DNA of 10,353 nt from SM23-62 sp964575235. GTDB taxonomy: Bacteria; Bacteroidota; Bacteroidia; Bacteroidales; SM23-62. Of this stretch, positions 1-7,578 are shown in pieces. How positions within the stretch are numbered: position 1 is the first letter of the stretch; every line of letters starts with the position of its first letter. The position numbers were made by a program, and so were the translations under genes. The notes under the pieces were generated by a model. It did not search any database and was not told the origin of the DNA. It was given only the letters and a program-made list of their open reading frames with translations. Location: NCBI GenBank assembly GCA_964575235.1, contig CAZNQG010000117.1, positions 1-10,353 of the forward strand, given 5' to 3'.

Positions 1-1760
1 CCATCACCTTTGCCGATTCCGACTCTGCCTTTTTCATACCCACTCAGAACGGTTCATACCAGATAAAGCTCACCATTTCCAAGGGTTCCGTTTTCAATTT
101 TGATTACATGAATGTAACCGTTTCCGGTGCCGTCCGCCTGGAAGATGAAATATCCGCCAATACCAGGCTGAAGAAGATCGCCTCCGCCGGCCAGCCGGAT
201 TACGTCGCAACCGGTGAAGTAGCCGTTACGGCCGAACTCATCGTGGAGCTCGGCGTGATCATTGAATTCACAACCGATGCTTCCCTGGTGATCCGGGACG
301 GGGGACAGATCTATGCCGAGAACGCCTCTTTCGTGGCAGCCGATTCGACCTGGAAGGGAATTTGCATTAAAACCACGGGGAATACCTTTACCAACTGCCT
401 TATCGAAAACGCAGGGAATGAATCCTTCACCGCGGATCCTGCCCAGAAGGCAGCCGTGGTATTGATCGAAAACGCCACCCTGGCATTTTCAGGGAATACC
501 CTTAAGTACAGCGGAGGGTACGGACTGATGGTCCGGGATAATGCCAATTTTTTCTTCGACTCCGAAAACCAGGTATATGCCTACCGGAACAATAAATTCA
601 TACAGAACGCACTGGGTCCCATGGTCATCCCGGTGCATGTGCTGAGCGACCTTTCAGGCCAGTTTTTCGAGAACGAGACCGAGGGAACATTCATCGAAAT
701 ATACGGATCCGGCTACCCGGCCTCATACAGCAGCAATCCATGGCTGAGCGACCAGGAAATGCCGTACAAAATTACCGGCCTGCTGGAAATCAACAAGGAT
801 TTCACCGTCAACGCCGGGGTTGAAATGTACTTTGAACCGGATGCAGGACTGAAGGTCAACGGTAAGCTGACGGTATCGGGGACATCCGACAAACCGGTGA
901 TCATGGACGGCACCACCTCCTCCCCGTCCTCCTGGAAAGGCATCTATGTGCGGACCCGGCAGGTCGACCTGAACCATTTCCAATTGCTGAATGCAGGGAA
1001 TGGAGCTTTTACGGGTGTGGGTGCCGGAGCAAGCCTGGTGGTGGAGGAAGTTCTCAGCATGAAAAACTGCACCGTTTCAGGCAGCGGAGGCATTGGACTT
1101 TACATGCCGGCGGACGCCCATATACAGTATGCCGAGAACTTCACGGGGAATACCTTCAGCAATAATGCCACTTCCGCTGTCCGCATACGCATGGATGATG
1201 TTGCCAAGGTGGTCAACGGGAACACCATCAGTTCCCCCACCGGCATTCCCGCTGTAGAGGTTCATATGGGACTGGACGATCCCCTGGGCACATGGACCGA
1301 CCTGGATGCCGACTACGATTATAAGATCCTCGATAGCCTTACCATCAAATCCACCAAGGAACTCACCATCGAAGCCGGGACGACCCTGAAAATGACCGTG
1401 GGTACCATCCTGCAGGTGGCCGGGGGACTCCAGGCCATTGGGTCTGCCGGTTCGGAGATTACGATCCGGGGCCACGAAGCAAAGAAGGGGCATTGGGACG
1501 GGATCTTCCTGAAGGGGACACCGGCGGTCCGCATGGACTACGTTCGTATCCAGGATGGCGGAGGGGGACCGGTTGACAAGGCAAACCTGATCGTCGAGGC
1601 AACCGCCGCGGATGTTTCGGTCACCAATTCACTGATCAGCAACAGCAAGGGTTACGGGGTCCTCGTAAAAAGCGGCGCTTCCGAATTTGCAATCAACGAC
1701 GAAGCCTCCAACAATAACCTGGAAGGAGACCTGGGAGGATTCTTCAAACAAAGTAAATAA
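1..1760 (+). CDS. Secreted/surface beta-helix repeat protein with PKD-like domain (5' end missing)
   Basis: The reading frame is open from the left edge (first full codon at position 3), so the ATG at 108 is probably internal and the gene is cut. The residues before and around that ATG (GSYQIKLTISKGS, then YMNVTVSG) look like the last strands of a PKD/Ig-like beta-sandwich. The rest is Gly/Asn-rich right-handed beta-helix, built as three modules of about 190 residues. Each has an 'AG..L.....L.V.G.L...G' strand pair, then a W-[KD]-G-I turn (Trp codons at 351, 933 and 1494), then an 'N/D-x-G' asparagine-ladder segment. The short motif [TSN]GNT[FIL] occurs four times. No T9SS-type C-terminal sorting domain follows: the protein ends in FFKQSK. 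Such proteins are usually exported or lipid-anchored in Bacteroidota, but the N-terminus that would show this is outside the window. Substrate or partner is unknown. The next gene starts 25 nt downstream. Confidence 0.85.
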   Translation, partial: ITFADSDSAFFIPTQNGSYQIKLTISKGSVFNFDYMNVTVSGAVRLEDEISANTRLKKIASAGQPDYVATGEVAVTAELIVELGVIIEFTTDASLVIRDGGQIYAENASFVAADSTWKGICIKTTGNTFTNCLIENAGNESFTADPAQKAAVVLIENATLAFSGNTLKYSGGYGLMVRDNANFFFDSENQVYAYRNNKFIQNALGPMVIPVHVLSDLSGQFFENETEGTFIEIYGSGYPASYSSNPWLSDQEMPYKITGLLEINKDFTVNAGVEMYFEPDAGLKVNGKLTVSGTSDKPVIMDGTTSSPSSWKGIYVRTRQVDLNHFQLLNAGNGAFTGVGAGASLVVEEVLSMKNCTVSGSGGIGLYMPADAHIQYAENFTGNTFSNNATSAVRIRMDDVAKVVNGNTISSPTGIPAVEVHMGLDDPLGTWTDLDADYDYKILDSLTIKSTKELTIEAGTTLKMTVGTILQVAGGLQAIGSAGSEITIRGHEAKKGHWDGIFLKGTPAVRMDYVRIQDGGGGPVDKANLIVEATAADVSVTNSLISNSKGYGVLVKSGASEFAINDEASNNNLEGDLGGFFKQSK

Positions 1761-1785
1761 TACCGGGTACCATCTCTGCCGAACC

Positions 1786-2448
1786 ATGAGCGAACTTACC
1801 GTTATATTCGACATGGACGGTGTCATACTGGACTCCGAGCACGTCTACCAGGAAATCGAGCGAAACATGTTCCACGAACTGGGAATTTCAGTAAGCATCG
1901 AAAAGCATCGGCGCTTTATGGGAACCTGCGAAAGGGACATGTGGACCTATGTTTGCGGGCGTTACCCGGTCGGCCTCAAGGTGGATGAGCTCGTTCGCCG
2001 GGAACGCCTTCTTTTCATGGAACACCTGGAGGAGCCGGGAAGGATCCCCCTGATGGACGGATTGCTTTCCCTGCTTGGCGCACTTCGCAACGAAAATACA
2101 CCCTGCTGGATCGCCTCCTCCTCCTCCGGGGAGATCATCGCACGGGCCCTGGAACTGAACCGCCTGGCTGACTTTTTCGCAGGATTTGTCAGCGGGGATC
2201 AGGTGGAAAGGTCCAAACCGTCCCCGGAAATTTTCCTGAAGACCGCAGTAAAAGCCGGTGCGGAACCCTCCGAATGCGTGGCCATCGAGGATTCCGCGAA
2301 CGGAATGCATGCTGCCAGGGATGCGGGAATGGCCGTGGTCGTCCTAATGCACCCGGACGGCAATACCCCGCCCGCCAGCCTGGCTGACCTTGCCGTCAGC
2401 AGCCTCCGCGAACTCAATCCCGAAGTTTTGAGAAAGGTCCTTCCTTAA
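1786..2448 (+). CDS. HAD-IA family hydrolase (beta-phosphoglucomutase / sugar-phosphatase-like)
   Basis: Cytoplasmic HAD-superfamily enzyme of 220 aa, the usual length for the subfamily IA group with a small helical cap. Motif I is FDMDGVILDSE, with nucleophile Asp9 and general acid/base Asp11. Motif II is the serine run at 111-114, motif III is Lys144 (RSKPSPEIF) and motif IV is IEDSANG with Glu168/Asp169. These are all the residues needed for Mg-dependent phosphoryl transfer, so the enzyme should be active. The motif set fits beta-phosphoglucomutases and phosphatases of the YniC/Gph type; substrate cannot be read from sequence. I chose the ATG at 1786 because motif I normally begins within about 8 residues of the start. 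A longer frame from 1687 would overlap the upstream gene. It follows the beta-helix gene by 25 nt and may share its transcript. Confidence 0.92.
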   Translation: MSELTVIFDMDGVILDSEHVYQEIERNMFHELGISVSIEKHRRFMGTCERDMWTYVCGRYPVGLKVDELVRRERLLFMEHLEEPGRIPLMDGLLSLLGALRNENTPCWIASSSSGEIIARALELNRLADFFAGFVSGDQVERSKPSPEIFLKTAVKAGAEPSECVAIEDSANGMHAARDAGMAVVVLMHPDGNTPPASLADLAVSSLRELNPEVLRKVLP

Positions 2449-2490
2449 ATTAAGCCATTATTGATATCTTGCGTGGTTAAACTTACCCCC

Positions 2491-2961
2491 ATGCGATACT
2501 CCAAATGGCAACTCATTTCACTCCTGGTCCTCCGGGTGATGATCGGCTGGCATTTCCTGTACGAAGGAATGGTGAAGCTGGTCGATCCGGACTGGTCCGC
2601 CGTCGGGTACCTGCTCGATTCGAAATGGATTTTCTCCGGCTTCTTTTATGCCCTCGCGGCAAATCAGGGTGTCCTGTCCGTGGTGGATTTCCTGAATGTC
2701 TGGGGACTTATCCTGGTGGGATTGGGACTGATCCTGGGTTGTTTCAGCCGGGTTGCCTCCCTGGGAGGGGTCCTTCTGCTTGCCTTCTACTACCTGAGCC
2801 ATCCGCCTTTCCTCAACCTGGACTATGTACTTCCGGCCGAAGGAAGCTACCTGGTGGTGGACAAGACGCTGGTCGAACTGGTTGCCCTCTGGGTGACCTT
2901 CCTGTTCCCGACCGGGATTCAGGCCGGACTCGACCGGTATATATTTAAAAGAAAAACGTGA
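2491..2961 (+). CDS. DoxX family integral membrane protein
   Basis: Small inner-membrane protein of 156 aa with four predicted hydrophobic segments (about residues 7-24, 67-86, 88-103 and 121-142). The N-terminal signature LRVMIGWHFLYEGMVKL matches the 'LR...G..FL..G..KL' start of DoxX/TQO-small-subunit proteins. The segment between helices 1 and 2 (VDPDWSAVGYL) is longer than in minimal DoxX proteins. The biochemical role of most DoxX proteins is not settled; links to quinone-dependent redox membrane complexes are known for some. The ATG at 2491 is preferred over a TTG 30 nt upstream because it puts the first helix near the N-terminus. Its stop lies 13 nt before the Gfo/Idh/MocA oxidoreductase, so the two are almost certainly co-transcribed. 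This suggests, as inference, that it serves that anchored oxidoreductase, for example as a route for electrons into the membrane. Confidence 0.9.
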   Translation: MRYSKWQLISLLVLRVMIGWHFLYEGMVKLVDPDWSAVGYLLDSKWIFSGFFYALAANQGVLSVVDFLNVWGLILVGLGLILGCFSRVASLGGVLLLAFYYLSHPPFLNLDYVLPAEGSYLVVDKTLVELVALWVTFLFPTGIQAGLDRYIFKRKT

Positions 2962-2974
2962 TAAAAAAGAGAAC

Positions 2975-4558
2975 ATGGATGCAAGAAGTGATCCTTCAGG
3001 CGGGAAAAAGGATGCCCTGACCGGAAAAATGGACCGGAGGAACATGCTGAGAGGCCTTGCCGGGATCCCCTTTCTGGGAGCTTTCGCCATTGCCTGGTGG
3101 AGGAAAAGGCGCAAGGACCATTACCTGAGGAACGTTTTCCTCCGTGAACTCGAAATGGATTCGGAAGCACCCTTCATCCCCCCTTCCCCTCCTGCAGACA
3201 AGGTCGTCCGCCTGGGTATCATCGGAACCGGGGGAAGGGGGCTCGACCTGATGCGGGCCGCCGGCTTCGCCGAACCGGAGCGGCTGCAGGAATGGATTGA
3301 TGCAGCTTCCGTAGACCCGGCGGACAAACGGTACGAAGATTACCTTTCACAGGAAGACCTGAACGTGGAGATGAACGGGATCTGCGATGTCTACGATATC
3401 AGAGCTGAAAAGGCACTCCTGGCTTCGGGCAATGTCAGGCGGCTGGGCACCGGTGCAGGAGTTGTTCCCCTGGCAAAAAGGTACCGGACCTACCAGGACT
3501 TGCTGAAGGCCGATGACATCGATGCCGTGATCATAGGTGCCCCGGACCACTGGCATGCCCGTATGGCCATCGATGCTGCGCGGGCCGGGAAACACGTATA
3601 CGTGGAGAAAGGCATGACCAGGACCCTGGAAGAGACCTACCCCATGGTGGAAGCGGTGAAGGAAAGCGGGATCTGCTTCCAGCTCGGGCACCAGGGAAGG
3701 CAGACCGAAAGTTACATGAAGGCAAAGGAGGCCATTGATAAGGGACTGCTGGGCAGGATAAACCTGGTGCAGGTCTGCACGAACCGGAATACCCCGAACG
3801 GGGCCTGGCAATACGACATTGACAAGGAGGCAGGTCCGCATAATATCGACTGGAAGCAATTCAACGGACCTTACTCCAACCATCCCTTCAGCCTGGAGCG
3901 GTTTTTCCGCTGGAGATGCTGGTGGGACTACGGGACGGGGCTCTCCGGAGACCTGTTCACGCATGAATACGATGCCGTCAACCAGATCCTGTCGCTCGGA
4001 ATACCCCATTCTGTCATTTCCTCCGGGGGCATTTACTACTTCAAGGACGGCAGGGAGGTTCCCGATGTCTGGCAGGTTACCTGCGAATACCCGGACCGTG
4101 AGCTTACCTTGCTGTACAGCGCCTCCCTGGCAAGCAGCAGGGACCGGGGCAAGGTGATCATGGGGCACGACGGAAATATGGAACTCGGGGATAATATGAC
4201 GGTCTGGGCGGACGGGGACTCAACCCGGTACCGGAAAATGATCAAACAGGGAATCGTCGATCCGGAACGCCCCCTTTATTCCTATGTGCCGGGAAGGAAG
4301 AACGTCGATGCCGTAACCTCGGCCACGGAAGCATACTTCGCAGGCAGGGGACTCCTGTATACTTACCGGGAGGGGCGCCGGGTTGACACCACACACCTTC
4401 ACATCAAGGAATGGATCGATTGCATCCGTGCCGGCAGGCAGCCAAGCTGCAACATTGAGCGTGGATTCGAAGAAGCCATCACCGCGCACATGGCCACCAT
4501 CTCCTACCGGGAGAACCGCAAGGTGTTCTGGGATCCCGGGAAAATGAAGGTAATCTGA
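2975..4558 (+). CDS. Membrane-anchored or Tat-exported Gfo/Idh/MocA family oxidoreductase
   Basis: NAD(P)-dependent oxidoreductase of 527 aa acting on a sugar or sugar derivative. After a short polar leader come twin arginines (RRNML, residues 21-25) and a hydrophobic stretch (about 24-42) ending in WWRKRRKD. There is no clear cleavage site, so it may be an anchor. The Rossmann domain follows, with GIIGTGGRG at 81-89. The usual EKP motif reads EKG at 211-213, keeping the conserved Lys212. The C-terminal alpha/beta substrate domain includes WWDYGTGLSGDLFTHEYD, with His330 as a likely active-site residue. Residues about 98-135 form an insertion between the first helix and second strand of the nucleotide fold. 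I recall this anchor-plus-insertion layout from other Bacteroidota proteins but cannot check it here. An alternative start at 3029 (MDRRNML) would place the Arg pair at residues 3-4. Substrate is unknown; sugar 3-dehydrogenation is plausible. Confidence 0.9.
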   Translation: MDARSDPSGGKKDALTGKMDRRNMLRGLAGIPFLGAFAIAWWRKRRKDHYLRNVFLRELEMDSEAPFIPPSPPADKVVRLGIIGTGGRGLDLMRAAGFAEPERLQEWIDAASVDPADKRYEDYLSQEDLNVEMNGICDVYDIRAEKALLASGNVRRLGTGAGVVPLAKRYRTYQDLLKADDIDAVIIGAPDHWHARMAIDAARAGKHVYVEKGMTRTLEETYPMVEAVKESGICFQLGHQGRQTESYMKAKEAIDKGLLGRINLVQVCTNRNTPNGAWQYDIDKEAGPHNIDWKQFNGPYSNHPFSLERFFRWRCWWDYGTGLSGDLFTHEYDAVNQILSLGIPHSVISSGGIYYFKDGREVPDVWQVTCEYPDRELTLLYSASLASSRDRGKVIMGHDGNMELGDNMTVWADGDSTRYRKMIKQGIVDPERPLYSYVPGRKNVDAVTSATEAYFAGRGLLYTYREGRRVDTTHLHIKEWIDCIRAGRQPSCNIERGFEEAITAHMATISYRENRKVFWDPGKMKVI

Positions 4559-4576
4559 GTCCGGGTGTAAACTAAT

Positions 4577-4608
4577 ATTGCTAATTTAAAAGGATAATAA
4601 TATATTTA
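4577..4608 (+). promoter_or_regulatory. Bacteroidota-type promoter for the M23 peptidase operon
   Basis: In the AT-rich 69 bp gap after the oxidoreductase gene, ATTG at 4577-4580 and TATATTTA at 4601-4608 are separated by 20 nt. This matches the Bacteroidota pattern TTTG / about 19-21 nt / TAnnTTTG with one mismatch in each box. Transcription would begin near 4615, leaving a short leader to the ATG at 4628. No Shine-Dalgarno sequence is apparent, which is common in this phylum. Confidence 0.5.
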
Positions 4609-4627
4609 AGTTTTCATTTTCAGATAC

Positions 4628-5596
4628 ATGGGCCGGAAACGATACCATTTTAATCCCGACGAGCTCTCTCTTACCCCCGTCAGGAGAAGTTTAAAGCGGA
4701 TCATACTGCGAGCCGGTTCCTATGTTTTTTTAAGCCTGGTTCTAGGAACAGCAGGTTATTTCCTTACCACGGGACTGGTTAAAACCCCGAGGGAGAAAAA
4801 CCTGGAAGCACAGAACCAGAGACTGCTCGACCTGTTTTCCTCCCTGGACCGGAGGCTCGATGAATACGACCGCACGCTATCCATCATCAAAACCCTGGAT
4901 GACAGTATTTACCGGTCACTTGTTGGCAAGGAACCATTGCCATGGTCCATTCGTAAGGCCGGTACCGGGGGACACGATCCGGGCATTTCCCTGAGCATTA
5001 ACAGCTATCCGGAGCAGGTACGCCAGCTGGCCGAAAGGATCGACCGCATGGATTCACATCTGAAGGTCCAGGAAAGTTCATACCGCGATGTCCTGAGAAC
5101 AGCACTACGGAACCGGACCAAACTCAGTCATCTTCCGGCCATCATGCCCATCGCCAATGATGACCTGAAGGCGACCGGATCGGGCTTCGGCATGAGGCTG
5201 CATCCGATCCTGAAAATATACCGTATGCATGAGGGAATGGATTTTTTTGCCAGCAAGGGGACCGATGTATATGCCACCGCAGACGGCGTGGTCTGGGATG
5301 TAAGAGTCTCGGAAAGCTTCGGGAATGTCATTGAAATTGACCACGGCTACGGGATCCTTACGCTTTATGCTCACCTGCACCATTTTGACGTCCGGAAAGG
5401 TCAACTGGTAAAGCGGGGCCAGGTGATCGGGCATGTTGGAAACACGGGGCTTTCATCCGGCCAGCATCTTCATTATGAGGTCCATGTGAACGGAAAGGAA
5501 GTGGATCCCGTTAATTACTTCTTCAAGGATCTCACACCGGAGGAATACAAAAAAGTGGTTGCCATCGCGCAGGCTTATGAAATGAGCATGGATTAG
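4628..5596 (+). CDS. M23 family metallopeptidase, membrane-anchored
   Basis: Likely peptidoglycan endopeptidase of the LytM/M23 type, 322 aa. Residues 1-30 are basic and cytoplasmic. One hydrophobic segment at about 31-50 anchors the protein. Residues about 53-165 are charged and helical, suited to a coiled-coil stalk in the periplasm. The C-terminal M23 domain starts at about 183 (GSGFGMRLHP). All zinc ligands and catalytic residues are visible: H201 and D205 in HEGMD, H249 in YAHLHH, and H280/H282 in GQHLHYEVH. It should therefore be an active enzyme rather than a degenerate LytM activator such as EnvC or NlpD. The architecture is typical of Bacteroidota M23 proteins involved in cell-wall shaping. 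It is the first gene of a two-gene unit: the serine hydrolase begins 3 nt after its stop, so translation is probably coupled. Confidence 0.93.
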   Translation: MGRKRYHFNPDELSLTPVRRSLKRIILRAGSYVFLSLVLGTAGYFLTTGLVKTPREKNLEAQNQRLLDLFSSLDRRLDEYDRTLSIIKTLDDSIYRSLVGKEPLPWSIRKAGTGGHDPGISLSINSYPEQVRQLAERIDRMDSHLKVQESSYRDVLRTALRNRTKLSHLPAIMPIANDDLKATGSGFGMRLHPILKIYRMHEGMDFFASKGTDVYATADGVVWDVRVSESFGNVIEIDHGYGILTLYAHLHHFDVRKGQLVKRGQVIGHVGNTGLSSGQHLHYEVHVNGKEVDPVNYFFKDLTPEEYKKVVAIAQAYEMSMD

Positions 5597-5599
5597 GAG

Positions 5600-6781
5600 A
5601 TGAAAGCCAGGACAGCCGGAGCAATTTTAGCCGGGGGGATCATCGCAGTCAGCATTCTATACACCAGGGGGCGATCCCAGGAAAACGCCCCTATCGTCAC
5701 CACCCTCCCGGAAGATGCAGCCCCATTCGATAAAACCATTACAAGGTTCGACCGGTTTCTTCGCGAAAACCTGGATAGCATGGAAACCGTTGGTGCAGCG
5801 GCAACGGTATTCCATGAAAATGAAATTGCCTATACCCTGACCTACGGGGTGCGGCGAGCAGGAACCAGGGATTCGGTCGACCCTCATACGGTTTTCCGCC
5901 TGGCATCCGTTTCCAAGGGATTTGCCGGTGTGCTTGCCTGCCAGCTCGACAGCAAGGGCATGATGCAACTGGATGACAAGGTAATTGAATACCTGCCGGA
6001 ATTCCGCCTGAAGGACTCCCTGAACACCTGTGACCTGAGCATCCGGTACCTGCTGAGCCATACCTCGGGACTCGTACCACATGCGTTTGATAACCTGGCT
6101 GAAGCAGGACAAACGCTCGGGGAGATCATCCCGCGCCTGGAGGAAGTCGATATTTCAGCCCCGCCAGGCCGTCTGTACGGTTACCAGAACGTCCTGTTCA
6201 GTATGGTCGACACGATTTCGGTCCTGGCATGCCACAAATCCTATCCGGAGTTGCTGCAGGAACACATTTTCGGTCCCCTGGCCATGGAGGAAGCGTCAAC
6301 GGGATACCGGGGACTGGTATGGAACCCCAACGTGGCTTTTCCCCATGTCCGAAGGAAGGGTGATTTCCTTCCCCTGCCCCTTCATACGGGTTACTACAAC
6401 CTGTTGCCCGCAGCAGGCATTAATGCCAGCATCTCGGATATGGGTAAATGGCTGGAGGCCCTGCTGGGTCACAGACCGGATGACATTCCGCCATCGGTCC
6501 TCCGGCAAATATACACCCCGGAAATAAAAACACCCCTGAAAAGAGCCTACACGCGTCACTGGGATTCCATCGACGAGCGGTTTTACAGCCTGGGATGGAG
6601 GATCTTCGATTACAAGGGCCACCGGATCCTTTATCACGGCGGCTATGTGCAGGGCTACCGGGCGGAAATCGCATTCTGCCCGGAACTTGACACGGGACTG
6701 GCCTTCCTCCAGAACTCTCCCAACGGCGTGGCCTCACGGGTGGTGCCCACCTTTTTCAATATGCTTTTCGAGGAATTGTAG
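5600..6781 (+). CDS. Serine hydrolase of the beta-lactamase / class C penicillin-binding fold
   Basis: Exported hydrolase of 393 aa in the Pfam Beta-lactamase (AmpC/EstB/DD-peptidase) superfamily. An N-terminal hydrophobic segment (about residues 6-20) acts as signal peptide or anchor. The three active-site elements are present: Ser103-x-x-Lys106 (SVSK), Tyr195-Gln-Asn197 (YQN), and His346-Gly-Gly348 in the place of KTG. HxG in the third motif is common in the esterase/peptidase members. It is not diagnostic of a true beta-lactamase. Given the coupled M23 peptidase upstream, a role on peptidoglycan peptides is the best inference; esterase or D-amino-acid peptidase activity is also possible. 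The start at 5600 lies 3 nt after the M23 stop, and TAGGAG spans that stop. Its end faces the minus-strand DUF1080 gene with only 9 bp between the two stop codons. Confidence 0.9.
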   Translation: MKARTAGAILAGGIIAVSILYTRGRSQENAPIVTTLPEDAAPFDKTITRFDRFLRENLDSMETVGAAATVFHENEIAYTLTYGVRRAGTRDSVDPHTVFRLASVSKGFAGVLACQLDSKGMMQLDDKVIEYLPEFRLKDSLNTCDLSIRYLLSHTSGLVPHAFDNLAEAGQTLGEIIPRLEEVDISAPPGRLYGYQNVLFSMVDTISVLACHKSYPELLQEHIFGPLAMEEASTGYRGLVWNPNVAFPHVRRKGDFLPLPLHTGYYNLLPAAGINASISDMGKWLEALLGHRPDDIPPSVLRQIYTPEIKTPLKRAYTRHWDSIDERFYSLGWRIFDYKGHRILYHGGYVQGYRAEIAFCPELDTGLAFLQNSPNGVASRVVPTFFNMLFEEL

Positions 6782-6790
6782 TTAGCCGTA

Positions 6791-7522
6791 TCAAAGCTCC
6801 CGGATCCAGATGTTCCGGTAACTTACGGGGTTGTCATGGTCCTGCAGCAGGAGCGGCTGTTCCAGGTCATGGGGTTCATACTCCGGCAGGCCGGTATAAA
6901 CCGTACCGCCCTGTACGGTTACATGATTCTGGATCAATACACCGTTGTGCAGAACCGTTATGGTCGCAGGGGAAAACAGGGTCCCATTCTTCCTGAAACG
7001 GGGAGCGGTGAAAACGATATCGTAAACCTGCCATTCCCCGGGTGGCAGGCAGGCGTTCACCAGGGGAATGTGTTGCTTGTATATGGCTCCTGTCTGCCCG
7101 TTCGGGTAGGTGGTGTTCATGTAGCAGTCCAGCACCTGGACCTCGTAACGCGATTGCAGGAAAATCCCGCTGTTTCCCCGGTCCTGCCCGCTCCGGCTGA
7201 TCCCTACAGGAGCCCTCCACTCGATGTGAAGCTGTACGTCTCCGAAACCCTTCTTCGTCCGGATATCTCCGGTCCCGGGTACCACGGTCATGATCCCCTC
7301 TTCCAGCTTCCATCCGGGTGCCGCTCCCGCTTTATCCACCCACTGGTCCAGGTTGCTGCCGTCAAAGAGGACGATGGCATCTGAAGGAGGGGCAGTCCCA
7401 TCCCCCGGAGTGACGACGGGTGGAATCGGTTTCCATTTTTCGGTCAGTTCGGGGGACCATTCCTGGCCGAACAGTCCCGCTGAAAGTAGCAGTCCGGATA
7501 GTATCACAAAGCCTGTTCTCAT
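6791..7522 (-). CDS. Secreted DUF1080 (3-keto-disaccharide hydrolase family) protein
   Basis: Exported protein of 243 aa with one DUF1080 domain (Pfam PF06439, now named 3-keto-disaccharide hydrolase), a concanavalin-like beta-sandwich. The signal peptide is MRTGFVILSGLLLSAGLFGQ. Family landmarks are present in order: LFDGSNLDQW (52-61), RGNSGIFLQSRYEVQVLD (115-132), PGEWQVYDIVFTAPRF (161-176) and the closing strand YRNIWI. The single domain looks complete. Members are associated with cleavage of glycosides after oxidation at C3 by a Gfo/Idh/MocA dehydrogenase; the specific sugar is unknown. I chose the ATG at 7522 because the signal peptide starts there and AGGAAA precedes it. An in-frame upstream ATG at 7594 would overlap the M56 gene. 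It lies 56 bp downstream of that gene on the same strand and has its own -7 element. Confidence 0.9.
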   Translation of the reverse strand: MRTGFVILSGLLLSAGLFGQEWSPELTEKWKPIPPVVTPGDGTAPPSDAIVLFDGSNLDQWVDKAGAAPGWKLEEGIMTVVPGTGDIRTKKGFGDVQLHIEWRAPVGISRSGQDRGNSGIFLQSRYEVQVLDCYMNTTYPNGQTGAIYKQHIPLVNACLPPGEWQVYDIVFTAPRFRKNGTLFSPATITVLHNGVLIQNHVTVQGGTVYTGLPEYEPHDLEQPLLLQDHDNPVSYRNIWIREL

Positions 7523-7543
7523 GATTTCCTGGTTTATAAACCC

Positions 7544-7551
7544 CAAACTTA
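7544..7551 (-). promoter_or_regulatory. -7 promoter element before the DUF1080 gene
   Basis: On the minus strand TAAGTTTG is an exact match to the Bacteroidota -7 consensus TAnnTTTG. It lies 21 nt before the ATG, with AGGAAA between. No good TTTG is found 19-21 nt further upstream, so the site may be weak or need an activator. The DUF1080 gene could be read both from here and by read-through from blaI/M56. Confidence 0.45.
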
Positions 7552-7578
7552 TAAAAAAACGGGATGTTATTCGTTGCC

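Noticed and set aside
1687..1785. N-terminal extension of the HAD protein from an ATG inside the beta-helix gene
   Set aside because: It would add 33 residues before HAD motif I, overlapping the upstream coding region. The family normally begins just before motif I, as from 1786.
2465..2471. TATCTTG before doxX as a -7 promoter box
   Set aside because: It lacks one T of TAnnTTTG. The nearest upstream TTTG (2427-2430) is 34 nt away, well beyond the usual 19-21 nt. It remains possible but is not supported.
3347..4168. 273-codon open frame on the minus strand inside the oxidoreductase gene
   Set aside because: The oxidoreductase frame carries clear family motifs throughout. The antisense frame has no recognisable fold and no start signal.
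6836..7384. 182-codon open frame on the plus strand opposite the DUF1080 gene
   Set aside because: It lies wholly antisense to a well-supported gene. The translation is Pro/Gly/Val-rich with no domain, and its composition follows from the GC-rich opposite strand.
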